From Ramazzottius varieornatus (lineage: Eukaryota > Tardigrada > Eutardigrada > Parachela > Ramazzottiidae): DNA of 64,000 bases. Location: assembly GCA_001949185.1 (NCBI GenBank), contig BDGG01000013.1:817226-881225 (forward strand), in the 5' to 3' direction. Each line of letters opens with the position of its first letter. Position 1 is the first letter of the stretch. Made by a program: the position numbers and the translations under genes. Below, piece by piece: positions 42,190 to 52,917 of this stretch. The notes beneath the pieces were generated by a model, which saw only the letters and a program-made list of their open reading frames with translations, did not search any database and was not told the origin of the DNA.

Positions 42190-43672
42190 ATGTCGGACCA
42201 TGGTTTTGTACCCGCGACTTTCATCAGATATCTATGGCTTTTCGGTCTATACCATCCGGTAAAGCAAGATGGTTTCAACGAGCTGGCGAACCCAAAGCCG
42301 CGCCTGCGCTGTAAGAATGTTTATGGGTATGTGGCAGCCACTCTGACCAGCATGATGTGTCTGGTGGGCCTCGCGGAGTACAATATTTTCTATATCAAAG
42401 ACATCGCTACCATGTACTTTTTTGTCCTGGTTAGAGTACTGAACAACTCTCTGATACTGCTGCAAACACCACTCATCCTGTTGAGCCTGTTCAGCTCACG
42501 CAGAAGAGTGGAGGAAACTTATAACCGCTTCTGCGTGATCGACATTTCCATATTTACACAGCGAAAGGCTGATATGTTGAGAAAAGCTTTGTCCGTGCTT
42601 ACGCTCGTGTGACTCTTTACTTGGCTCGTTGCGTTCTGTGTAGGAGCTGCGTGCAATTACTGGCCGTCGATCAGAACGTTGGAGGCCCTGACCTCTCCAA
42701 TAAGTTTCTTTGGTGGAATGGTCCCCTCTTGCTTGGCGTTCACCCATGGCGTGACGGAGTGCTGGATCTCTTTCAACGTAAACATGAGCTCACAGTTACT
42801 TCATATCTCGCTCATTTTCGGACTGACTCTTGGATCTCGAAATGTGTACCACAACATTGAGTGGCTCTTATTTTCTGAAGCCAACCTCGAAACGTCGGCC
42901 CATATGATGGTCAAAGAGCTGAAGAAACTACAACTTTTGCAAAACCTGACCCGTGACCTTAACGAGAACTTCGGGCTTTTGATCTTGTTGGACTGTATGC
43001 GCGACATGATGGCCGTTGTGGCTATGATTTCTTTGTGTTTGAGAGTGGACGACAAACAAGGATTCGATGAGAGCGATGCTGCTTACGCCGCTCGGGTGCA
43101 GGCTAAAGTGAACCAGAGCTACTGGGATTTCACCGTCACTACCAGTGCTTTGGCAAACGCAGCTTGCGTGTTGGGCTTGTTTGTACTGTAATTCAACCGT
43201 AAGGCCAGCCTACTTTTTTGTTCCAGACCTCGATCGCTGGTAGGTGGTCATAGTGCCGAGTAATCAATTACGCTATTGTCAGGTAAGGAAAACTGAAAGA
43301 GTTCTCAGACGATACCGGGTGGAATCTCCATCTGTGAACATCCGGGTGGAGTGTTCAAATATTCTTTCGGAAATCGATGGACTACCTGGCGTCATCTCTG
43401 CTGGTGGAATATTTCACATCAACTCGGAATACGTTGGCAAAGTATGGCCGGAGAGCTGTGTCCTCAGATTTTCAGATGTTATGCCTTCCGGTTGGTGCTT
43501 GTGAACATCTACTTTTCAGATGATGGGAATCATGGTTACATACGCGATCTTAGTGTACCAGGCCAGAGATGAGAAGAAAGGAGCAGAAGACAACGTCAAG
43601 ACGTCAGACCTGCAACGACAAACTTTAATTCTTCTGTCACTGATGTACAATGGATCCAAGTGCACCCTATAG
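42190..43672 (+). pseudogene. Gustatory-receptor-like 7TM gene interrupted by one in-frame TGA
   Basis: Three exons (42190-43182, 43283-43441, 43520-43672) join in phase to about 434 codons, typical of arthropod gustatory receptors. The N-terminus MSDHGFVPATFIRYLWLFGL fits the family. A loop follows, with ELKKLQLLQNLTRDLNENFG before a hydrophobic segment LLILLDCMRDMMAVVAMISL. The second exon has LPGVISAGGIFHINSEYVG, the family's pre-TM7 block. The last exon opens MMGIMVTYAILVYQ, matching the diagnostic TYhhhhhQ signature. A single TGA at 42610-42612 interrupts one transmembrane segment (SVLTLV*LFTWLVAFCVG) while the frame continues unchanged on both sides for 570 bases. This is either a very young pseudogene, a null allele or a sequence error. 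A short intron using a nearby GT cannot be fitted in phase. Receptors of this family are ligand-gated cation channels in arthropods. Confidence 0.78.
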
Positions 43673-43675
43673 CCT

Positions 43676-43816
43676 ACTGTATCCCCTCGAAAGCTCTGCA
43701 CAGTCACATGACAGGCTCATTAAATAATCCCCGCAACCTGCTGACTGAACCACGATCACCCGAGGCCTAATTTATGGGCCTGACATGTGACTGCGCAGAA
43801 CGTTCGAGGGAAACAG
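43676..43816. mobile_element. MITE of about 141 bp abutting the receptor stop codon
   Basis: The left arm TGTATCCCCTCGAAAGCTCT, continuing GCACAGTCACATGACAGGC, is mirrored on the right by TTTCCCTCGAACGTTCTGCG, continuing CAGTCACATGTCAGGC, read on the other strand. The arms are about 45 bases with few mismatches. The element starts 3-4 bases after the TAG of the gustatory-receptor-like gene. No coding sequence. Confidence 0.8.
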
Positions 43817-43951
43817 TTTGCTCTTCTCCCCTTGTAGCTGAAACGGATTGCTAATTGACCGATTGAAGTAATGCTTTGCCATGAACGACAAACAAGTTAC
43901 GCAGAGCGAACTATCGCAGTGGAAGACGAATTCTTGAGCGAAGGACTACAG

Positions 43952-44072
43952 CATATGGGCACTGGGCGAAGCTTTTCAGTAACACGTGGTCAAGTGTCAT
44001 TGTGTGGAGCGCGCATAGAGGAGACAAGTGACCACATTGTAACTGGTAAAAGCTTTGCCCAGTGCCCATACA
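43952..44072. mobile_element. Inverted-repeat element of about 121 bp
   Basis: ATATGGGCACTGGGCGAAGC, continuing TTTT, is mirrored by GTATGGGCACTGGGCAAAGC, continuing TTTT, on the opposite strand. The pairing resumes further in at ACGTGGTCAAGTGTC/ATGTGGTCACTTGTC. It lies 135 bp from the previous MITE but has unrelated termini. Confidence 0.75.
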
Positions 44073-44659
44073 GAGAGGGAAGGGAGGTCTGTCACCCATG
44101 GTACACAGTGTAAAAAAGGCTGAAAAAATTGGAAGTAAAAATCATTCGCACAGCTCAGAAAACAAGTAGAATTCGCCCCTGATCCAAACCGTCTCATGAG
44201 ACCGTTCTATGTTTGATTATATGCTGAAAGATATTCTAATCCGACAGACAGGTGCAATAGTTTTACGGGCAGAGACCAGTCTGAAACCTGTAGCATTGTA
44301 TGGTGGTAACTGGGAAAGAACAGACGCCTGTGATCATCTCCACGTCTTTAGCACTTTGTGTCAAGAAATATACCATTTCGCCCCGTGAATTACCATCTTT
44401 TTTCGTTACTACTGGACCTCCGTATGCTCATAAACCTGTTTATCTAATCAAAAAACAGTTCCACGCTTACCTGACACGGCATTCTTTCTGGGTCGTGGGC
44501 CGGGCAAAATGAGAGCCACTTCGTCTGGTGAACAAGGTGGCTGCGACGAACAAGCATCTGTCTTTCTGGTTATTACAGCACAGAGATGCGATGAGAACTT
44601 CGAGGTCAGATGTCCAGAAAATGCGCTGCAAAACCAAAGCAATCGCCTGCAGACCCACT

Positions 44660-45533
44660 AAGGGAGCTTTCAAGTATTACGTAAGATTTCGATATTAGGA
44701 GCCGTTACCCCTACCCCCCTCTCGTCAGCACTGCGTAAAATTCCAAGAACCACTACCTAAAACCTCATTTACTGCCTAAGATTTTCAAGACCTCATCAGA
44801 AGCGCAAAAAGCGCAATTTCGCTAGAAAAACGAGAGATGGTGCAAACCGAGCACCGTTCGCAGCATCGGAAGTTTTCAAACAGGGGTACACGCACGAAGG
44901 AAAAGTTTGAAACAGGCGGAGAAGACGGCAAATTGAGAATGCAACCGCAGAAAATTTCAAAAAGTCTATTGGCGTGAATTGCACACGTACGTCCTCGTAC
45001 GAACTTCCGTTCCGGTGTTTCGGAATCGCCTGTTCCAAATTTTTCGTGTTCCAAACTTTCCTTTTGTGCGTGACTGCGTGTAAGTTTAGATTCAGACCAG
45101 ATTTACAATTTACGCATCTTGAGCAATGCTCGAATTCACCTGTGAGGAGCTCTAGGTTTGGGCTCCATGATGGGAAATGAAAAGACAGGAAAAATAGTAA
45201 ATCCAAAGGAATGCCAAATTAAATTTCTGCTACCCACTTAAGGGAAAAACAGGGACAATTGCACAGCAGCAGTGGGCACGATCAAACGAGGATGCGCACT
45301 AATTGTTGGTGCAGTGTTTGTGCGTCGCTCAAGGCCAATAACCAGCTGATCGACAGGTCACGGTTCGAGTCTTGAAACTGGCTTCTTTTTGCGCTCCCGC
45401 AATTACTCCAGATAAATTTCTGATTTATTTATTCTCTTACGTAAGATTCTCAAGGTCCCTACCCCATTCCCGTAAGACTCCTGTAAGATTTTCCGGACCA
45501 GTACCTCCCTCTGGACGCCTTACGTGATACTTG
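44660..45533. mobile_element. Non-autonomous DNA transposon, about 875 bp, with 24-27 bp terminal inverted repeats
   Basis: The left end TAAGGGAGCTTTCAAGTATT, continuing ACGTAAG, matches the complement of the right end, TTAGGGACCGTTCAAGTATC, continuing ACGTAAG. TAA flanks both sides, which would fit a 3-bp TWA duplication as in PIF/Harbinger elements (inference). The TTACGTAAGATT motif recurs subterminally at about 45440 and 45480. Copy 2 of dispersed repeat R3 lies inside. No transposase is seen. Confidence 0.65.
44886..45060. repeat. Dispersed repeat R3, copy 2 (diverged)
   Basis: Shares GTACACGCACGA, ACAGGCGG-GAAGACGGCAAA and the GAATTGCACACGTACGT-type block with copies at 24292 and 48203, with the same order and orientation. 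It is located inside the transposon at 44660-45533, which suggests that R3 is the internal part of that element family. Confidence 0.5.
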
Positions 45534-48202
45534 AACGGTCCCTAAGCTGTATCATCTACCGATGGTGGTACTCTCAGCCTCCTGGCCACTTCACTCAGCG
45601 TTTTGTATGGATTCCTTCACAGCCATAGTTCTTAGATTACGAGGCGGGTCAACTTGGCCGTTTTAGAAAGTTGAGATCAGCTCTTGATTATCCCGCTACG
45701 GGGGAAGATTAACTGATAGGATCTGTGATTCTCAGTACGTACGATCCCCCACACGGTCGCACACGTGAATCAGTTCCGGGTAGCAAGCACGCTGCAGGCC
45801 GGCTAATCAACGATCAGCTCTCAATCAGTCGAACATGAGCGTGCAGTATCATACACGGTTAAGCTAGCGTTCCATTGATTACCTGATCGTTTACCCATGG
45901 CGTGAAGGCGGCACTCGCACAGAAAGCAGAAAAAGTTTTCTGAAAAGATGCGAAAAAACTGTTTTTCGATTTTCTTCGTAAACTCCCGCATTTTGTAATA
46001 TTGTCCTCGCGTCATCCGCGCCGATGGTGGAAATGTCGTTTCTCGAATATCTGGAATAGATGGTTTTCTAGCGCTTCGGCAAAAAGCAACTAGAGTGTGA
46101 AGAGAAAACAGAGTGAAAACTAAGTTTCATCAGGAATGGAAACCTGGCGGAGAAAACAGAAAAGTTTGCGAAATCTGGCTGGTGATCAAGTGACGCACCA
46201 GGTTGTTTCACTTGTGAATTTTCACTTGGTGCAAAAATGGAAGTTTTTCTCCAGCCTTGACAGCGGTCCGGCTTACCTTTCTTCTGCCCACAGTAGTCAC
46301 TAGACATCCCTCTTTCATCCAGAGCTGAAGTCAAAACTCAAACGTACAACGGGGAGATCATCTACCGAACGTTCTGCAAGTCTGCATACCAGTCCTATTG
46401 ATACCTTCCAAGGTGATTCAACCCGTTGGATAATAGCGACCGGCAGTTCCAATACACAGCCATAATGATGTTAGAGCCAACCACGGCAGTTTTTAGTGTT
46501 CGAGCGGTCCTCGACTGTTTCGGTCGCTTCTTGATCATCCTTGCATACACGCCACAGCTTGTATTTTTAGTACTTTTGCTGCGTATTAATTGACCGACAA
46601 AAATGAAAATGACATCTACCCGATCTTGAGACAGAATTTGTTTTACTTGGTGCGGACGTCGACATGTTGGCAGCTAGTCTTCTCCGAAAGTTCGAGTTTC
46701 ACCCCGTGGTCCAAGGTCGGGTTCACAACAGGGAGGGGAGCACTCTTGAACAGGAAATTTTCTGAGCCGCTGCTCAGATCACTTCCTCCAGAAAACCTTG
46801 AGTGATCTTCTGAGCTTAGCTACCGTTTTGCATGTTTTGATTGAGAGGATTCGCTCTTGGTCAAGTATCCGGGACATTTTCCTTGATTGTCCGCAAGCCA
46901 CAGCCTGACCCGCCCACTGTGGACTTTAGACTTTACCTCACTCAGCCATTTCTTGCTGGAGCAGCTTATGAATGTTTAAGGACCAGCAGTTATCTTGCGT
47001 TCGTTGATTGCAGTTTTGTTGATTGGCGAATTCAAGTAGTTTAACCCAGCCAAGACGGAGATATCTCAGCTCTTCGAAGTTGGATTTGGACTATCTCACG
47101 AGGGAATTTAGCCAATGCTCCAGTCTTATTTCACAAACTGAAACGACATAGAGGTAGAGGAGAGTTTTCTCTATCGACTGGGATAGACTAGGCCGGCAGA
47201 AAAAAATCCTGGTAGACACAACAGGAAGCGGGAGTGACGTCAAAATCTGGGCGGAACATCGGCATCAGTCAATCAATTTAATTGTCTGCTGGCTGATTCG
47301 CTATTTGATTGGTCTGTAACACTATATGGGTAGAAGAGCAGCTGATCACCACAGTTTTGATTGTTGTGCCAAACTTCGTTCTTTTTCTCGTTTTCTCTCC
47401 TCCAGTTATCGCAGACATGGATTCTATTACCCCTTGAACATCCTAAAGCTTCTGGAGATGGTCTATGAACAGGATCTTCAACCCAACGACTCTCCAAGTA
47501 ACCATGACAAGTTGCTCAAGGTATGGTATCAAAGGTATGGTACGCTTGTTGATAAGGTATACACTTGAAGCCTATAGATGTTTTGAATAGATGTTTTGAG
47601 CATCTACCATATTTAGTAATATTTAGTAAACAGAATTGGGCACCGCATTCCAATATTTATATTTTAGTAGCTTGAAACCGGAAGTGCCATATTTTATTAT
47701 TATCAAGTTGTCCATCATCCATAGTAAAATAAATTTTAATACGGGTTAACGCTACCGCTAATTAGAAAAACTGGTTGATTTGCTGAGTTCTGATGCGCGT
47801 GCGTTGGCTTCTCGATGTGCGACCGCGCCTTATAAAGTGCGCCACACCATGATGATGCCTCTACAGCAGCAGGGTGCAGGCTGTACTACAGTATTTTTGC
47901 TGATCTGATGGTTGTGATTCTGAATCTTTAGATCTTCCGTCGAGCTCTCCGATATTAAAATATATTTTAATAACAAACCCCCGAAAGTTCTACTATAGTA
48001 ATATTTTATTAAATCAGGTAGACGTTTTACTATAGTAGTGGACACTTATTAGAACTTTGATGGACGGCGGATATTTATTTTTATTATATTAGATCTCATT
48101 AACCCATATCAGAACATCACTACTTAGTGTGAAGTCAACCTTCTTGGAGAACCGACGTGATTAGCACTTTGATTCAGCAGCACTATGATATGTGCACCAA
48201 GT
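45534..48202. other. Long intergenic stretch without a gene
   Basis: Only short open frames. 47326-47568 (+) contains a stretch reading RRHGFYYPLNILKLLEMVYE that looks protein-like but has no partners, so it is left unannotated. From about 47620 to 48090 the sequence is A/T-rich with several TTTTAATA/TATTAAAA palindromic pieces, which may be an eroded element. Confidence 0.35.
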
Positions 48203-48365
48203 GTACCAGTACAGGCACGACGAGAAGTTATGGGCCAGGCGGGAAAGACTGCGAAATGAAAATTCAACCGTAGGAAAGCGTCGGAAAGTGCATTAGTGCG
48301 AATCAGTCGTGTGCGTATATGCCTCCGTACCGCCGTAGCGAACAGGCCTGATCTATAATTTTTAC
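48203..48365. repeat. Dispersed repeat R3, copy 3
   Basis: Close to copy 1: the block GCGAATCAGTCG, then TCCGTACCGCCGTAGCGAA and AGGCCTG, is shared, as is GGCGGGAAAGACTGCGAAATGA. Same orientation as copies 1 and 2. The minus-strand frame is open across it. Confidence 0.65.
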
Positions 48366-48672
48366 TGGCCCCTGAATTTCTTCTGCCACCACGCACGCGG
48401 GACGCCTGGCACAAACCCCATCTTGAAAAGAGGAGCACGAGCATGAATATCTAACCAGACTTGCGATGTGTGCGCAAGCAGATGTTGTCGAAGAAACGCA
48501 CTTAGCAAAGTATGAGACAGCAGCTTTAGTTCAAAAATTCAAAGGAAGGACGGAAGAGCTCGGTAATCTGTCAGCAGTGTATGGATTCCGCCAGCATAAA
48601 ATTTACAAGTTCCGGCTTCTTGAGAACGCGTGGTGGTTTCACCTAAAACGAAAGGAAATACAGCGGTGCCAG

Positions 48673-50908
48673 CTATCGAACGAAATTCGCAAGGCAGTTG
48701 CTTCTCGTTTCGTGTACAGCAGTTCTTACTTGTTGGGGTGATGCGGTGGAGTTTTTCAGCATAAACAATCGCAGTCTCTGAAAAGCTCCAAATTTGACCA
48801 CGAACAACTTCAGCTGTGACAAACCTCCATTGTCTCTTCGAAATTTGTACAGGTGATGAGCTTCGTACAAACTATTCTCGACCTGGAATATGCATAAAGG
48901 TTGTAATCGAAACATTTTGCAGTGAAACTGACAGAAATACCACGGCTGAAAGTTCCGCTATCTGGTCCTTGCTGCAGTCCCTCTCCCCATCGTCGTTGAT
49001 GAGTTCGACGAAGAGAACATAGTAAGGACTAGTTCGTCCCTTGTCCTGATACTTCGGATGTCGGTCGAGAAAGACGCTCTCGCAACATGTGAAATCGGTG
49101 ATACCCGACACCTCTCCGTAGAAACCGGCGACGGATTTCAAAATAGAGTTGTACAAGGTAGTTTCTGGAACGCATTCTCCGCGAATATTGAGCAATTGTC
49201 CGGTGCGGTACAGAAGGAGGACCACTGGCCAGCGGTTGTAGAACTCCACAACCCGTACGACATCTGCCGGAGAAAGAGTAGATGCAGATATGTCTCCTGA
49301 CCCATGTTGCGAACAATATTCTACCTCCTAGACGGTAGCGGTACAAGCCGCAGGAATTTGTAATGACGATTTCGTATTCCTCGTTGAGCCGAACCTACAA
49401 CACATTTGAAAAGATGGGATGCGCCAGGAGTCCACTGGTCGAAGAACTATCAATATTAAAGATAAGTTCGTGTGCGGTGCAGGGTACCTCTTCAGCGAAC
49501 AGCGTTGCTGGTTGGTCTTCCTCCATGCCTGCAACGGGTATGAATTCAAAGAACATTTTGTATGGCGAAAGCAGCCACACGTTAGGATGGCGATTCGGCC
49601 AAATGTTGATGCCCAACCATCCTTCGGTGGCCACGTAGAGCGAAGCGTAGAACGGAACACCTACAAAAAATGCAAAAGCAAATGCTGAAATGAAATGCCA
49701 GTCTTCGTGTCCAATTCATCTTCGGCTATGATTAACTATGGTACCTTTGAAATAGGTCGACTGAATTATCTTGGCATAATGCGCAAACGCACCGGTCGTC
49801 ACTGCGTTTATCAAACCCAGTTCGGGCCATATTCTTTTGGCAATGCCCACCATCCCTGCAATAAGAAAACAAGTTCGCTATTCATTCGAACTGAACAAAG
49901 CTGGAAGATAAATCCAAAGCACATAAACCTTTCTTGAACTCGCGCTCCAGTTCATCGGCGCGTTCAGGATCCGCTGTCAGGAACCTTTCGATCTCAACTC
50001 GTTGACCCTTCGTCATGTCGAGGTCCTTCTTCAACGTTCCCCGTCGAATGTCTCTGACCAACTCTGGCCATATGGTTTCCAGTTCGTGAAACACCAAGTA
50101 CATCACCGAGGCGAAGGAAGTGTCGATGGATGGCAGAGATCGGCAGTGCAGACCGAACAGGAGATGAAGGTATCTCGTGGTCTTTTCGTCGACTATCGAG
50201 TAGACGACTTTCGGACTGGTGAAAACATCATCCTTCAGCGCCGGCATGAAGTAAGAACTACTGATTGCTCCTTTCAGGGTTCCGTCTTTTAATCGAGACA
50301 TGCATCCTTCCGGATTAAAATACAGTACCATTTTCTATAAATATTTGGTTACTGTGTAGTACAGTCTGCGGGACTTCGCTTTCTTCTGGTCTTACCCGTC
50401 TGAGTGAGCGGACTTGAGGAAACGTTGGTGCAACTCTGTTCAGGATAAGTGGCGCAGCCTGTTTGTACATGGACTCAAACTGGTACGGCAATTGGGCGAT
50501 GTGGCTGGCTTTTCCCGTTGTACCGGAAGTAACACCGTAAAAACTGGGTTTCTCGGAGGTGAGGACGTTATCTTCTCCGTTCATCATTCGTTCATAGTAG
50601 GGAGCGAACCTTTCGTATTTACAGAGTGGATGAGATCGTCGAAATTCCTCCCGTGTCGTCACTTTGCTCAGTCCATTCTCGATGGCGTACTCCGTGCTCT
50701 CGTTTGTTTTTAGGATTTGCAGCAGTGTTTTGTCCTGCAATTCTGTCGGGTGGCTTGTTAACCATTCCAGTTCTTGACTGACAAAGTAGCCTCGGATGGT
50801 GAGGTACACTACGAACGCGTAGCGTTTGACGGCGACTGTGAAGGGAAATGTGGGATCAGTGTGCCATTTTGCGGTCACAACCAGCAGACAGACTAGCCCA
50901 AGGGCCAT
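48673..50908 (-). CDS. GH3-domain-containing protein (GHDC-like)
   Basis: Member of the GH3 acyl-adenylate-forming superfamily, known in plants as amino-acid conjugating enzymes and in animals as GHDC, whose role is poorly defined. Seven exons on the minus strand: about 50396-50908, 49929-50335, three exons between about 49330 and 49870, 48935-49300, and 48673-48890. The N-terminus has a hydrophobic segment (MALGLVCLLVVTA). Landmarks in order are YERFAPYYERMMNGEDNVLT, the nucleotide-binding loop FYGVTSGTTGKASH, YFMPALKDD, ATEGWLGINIWP, EYEIVITNSCGLYRYRLG, RTGQLLNIRGE and the C-terminal block FRRDNGG followed by VVKFGAF. All match the family order. The predicted length is close to 600 residues. 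The ATP-binding STT-type loop is intact, so catalysis is plausible. The substrate is unknown. Confidence 0.88.
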
Positions 50909-51805
50909 CGCTGAAACATTGACTAGTTAAGTTGGCATCATGACATCTGTCGGCAGACTCACTGTTAACAGCGCAATATTTTGCGAGCTATAAAGCATGA
51001 GTTAGAGCATAATCGCACCTGCAACCGTGGAAAATACTTTTGCCGGTCCTAGCCATATAGCGATACGGCACAAAAGCCCCAACAAGATCAGCACCCGACT
51101 CCAGTGGCGCTTCAGAAAGTCAGGCATTTCCGGTGTACAAAGGGGACTGGTTCGTAAACTATTCCATCGGCGCACTCACATCAACAACTTTGAAACCGGA
51201 AGGAAAAACTGACAATGTCTCCTCCTCACACGTAGCAAATTCTTGGCAGAAATCTCATCATTTCGAAAACTACTTCTTTCCTTCCATGCCAAAGCACTGC
51301 TGGTACTGGTAGGCGCTTGAATTCTTATCGGGTGAATAGAAGTGTGCAAGTGTCATGATAGATAATATTCTGCGTCTTTTGTGTTCGACGCAGATAAGCC
51401 AAAATTGTTGCTAGCCCCATCGTGGTGGGGCTTTAGGCTGTGCAAGATAATCATTTCGACTTTGTATAGAGTGCTATTTCTGGATAAAACATTCACTCTG
51501 AGAAATTAAATCTAGGAATTTAACCGAGAAGAAAACAGAGACACAAAAGGAACAAAAGCCCTTCGCTACGTGGCAAGTCTACTGTATCAGGCACGAACAG
51601 ACAGATCGGCCAGTTTCAGATACTGTATTCCAGTCCTGGGGTGTTATTTATTAATAGCTCGGTCAGCTAAATTTGACTTTTTTCTACGATTGAAAGCACC
51701 AGGGTCGTGCTGGGCACTAACCTGTTGCAGGTTTTCGTGAAAATGTCGTAGTAAAAGGGCAGATTTCAACTCGCGAGCTAAACGAGCTAAATAACTCCCC
51801 AGGAC
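50909..51805. other. Upstream region of the GH3 gene, no gene seen
   Basis: About 900 bp without supported coding sequence or clear repeat. It probably contains the GH3 gene promoter. Confidence 0.4.
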
Positions 51806-51966
51806 TGCTGTATTCTCCGATGTCTCCGCGAAGCCTGATACCCATGGCGCCACCTACGAACGTACATGACGTACAGGCGGATGGGCATGTATGTATGGAT
51901 GACGTACGTCCCGTGGGTGGCGCCACGATTAACGGGGTTCGCGAAGATATCGGGGGAATACAGTAC
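51806..51966. mobile_element. Inverted-repeat MITE, about 160 bp, family 2
   Basis: The left arm CTGTATTCTCCGATGTCTCC, continuing GCGAAGCC and later CATGGCGCCACC, pairs with the complement of the right arm (TACTGTATTCCCCCGATATC, continuing TTCGCGAACCCC and TGGCGCCACC). The arms are about 60 bases with roughly 80 percent pairing. Eight bases further on begins family 1 copy B. Confidence 0.75.
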
Positions 51967-51974
51967 TCTAAGAT

Positions 51975-52120
51975 TACTATAATGTTTCATGAACTTGGCG
52001 AAGTGAGTCATCATATGCGTGAAGTTGCACCCCAGTCGAGAACCATACCCACACAACCCGCTAAGGGATGTTTCACGCGTATGATGGCTCACTTCGCCAA
52101 GTTCATGAAGCATTACAGTA
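51975..52120. mobile_element. MITE of 146 bp, family 1 copy B
   Basis: The termini TACTATAATGTTTCATGAAC, continuing TTGGCGAAGTGAG, and the mirror TACTGTAATGCTTCATGAAC, continuing TTGGCGAAGTGAG, match the element at 8441-8587. Subterminal bases (CATCATATGCGTGAA / CATCATACGCGTGAA) are also conserved. Two copies of equal size 43 kb apart define the family. Confidence 0.85.
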
Positions 52121-52336
52121 AGTTGGGAGAAAAAAAAGGCTACGAAAAGTAAGCAGTACTTTGTCAGAAAATGTGCGGCTTTTGTTGAGAACCAAAGAGG
52201 GTGTAATATCATCATGTTTCCTGCAAGGGGCTCTTTTGGAACTCCAGATTTCTTTGCGCCGAGTACTACAACAGTGGGAAGTAGTGTCACAGTTCCCAAA
52301 GAATACTCATGGAAGAATGGTCGCGGTCTACTTACA

Positions 52337-52768
52337 TTCCTGCCAGGAAGTTCTGATGGTCGTGGTTTCACCGTCAGCCTCCATCTCCGAATGCGTTCGC
52401 TTCTTTTGACTCATCTCATTCCAGTACCGGCCGGGTATTCTGATCCTGAGAGAAGAAAGATACAGTGCTGCGGAAAAACCGAAGAGAGTATTCACGGAAA
52501 AGAAAATGACCGCTGGTCAAAGGAGAAAAACCAAAACAATCTTTCGCTCCGCGTCTGGAGAAGCGGCCTATTTTCATAATGCTACTGTGCGGTGTTTTGA
52601 TGGAGCCAAGACTGCGCTGCCGGGCTGCGCACCATCATTGCCAGAAAAACGGGTGATGGTAAGCCGTAAGTCGTCGGCCATGGTGTCCAATAGCGATGCG
52701 GACCGCACCGCACCGCTTTCCATTCGTAATCCACCCGGCAAAACTGAGTCATCCCGAAAATTTTCCAT
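52337..52768 (-). pseudogene. Possible small membrane-protein pseudogene (one frame, three internal stops)
   Basis: A single minus-strand frame starts MENFRDDSVLPGGLRMESGA and runs to RTSWQECK, then a stop at about 52337. It is interrupted by TGA, TAG and TGA. The second half reads like a membrane protein: ERKIVLVFLL, stop, PAVIFFSVNTLFGFSAALYL, then a basic and acidic tail RIRIPGRYWNEMSQKKRTHS. Reading through would give about 143 codons. Gaps of 33 bases between possible splice sites are too short for introns. I do not recognise the family. It might also be coincidence. Confidence 0.25.
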
Positions 52769-52917
52769 TTCTTCGTTCAGTAAATGATTTTAATTTCAGC
52801 TGATCAGTTTTATCTTCCACCATGCTTACCATGTGAAGCTCGTTGTAGTTTCAGGTGATGGATAACTGGTGACCGGAACTCATCTGTCGGTGCACTCATC
52901 TGTGATCTATCGGTACG

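Noticed and set aside
42610-42612. In-frame stop codons inside otherwise good frames (GR-like TGA, GPCR TAG at a Trp position, TGA at 52337-52768) as evidence for a variant genetic code
   Set aside because: The intact genes (caspase, helicase, P450, ABCC, astacin) use TGG for Trp and terminate at TGA, TAA or TAG at family-appropriate lengths, so ordinary pseudogenisation explains the stops.
45300-45390. tRNA-like T-arm sequence (CACGGTTCGAGTC)
   Set aside because: No matching D-arm, anticodon stem or acceptor stem could be paired around it.
44660-45533. Naming the TIR element as a specific transposon family
   Set aside because: The ends resemble several DNA transposon groups and the TAA duplication is only three bases, so only a tentative superfamily was given.
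47326-47568. Short plus-strand frame reading RRHGFYYPLNILKLLEMVYE as a gene
   Set aside because: Isolated 80-codon frame without homologous motif, splice partner or start context; could be a relic but cannot be supported.
49363-50713. Plus-strand open frames of about 90-100 codons over the GH3 gene
   Set aside because: They are antisense shadows of well supported minus-strand GH3 exons.
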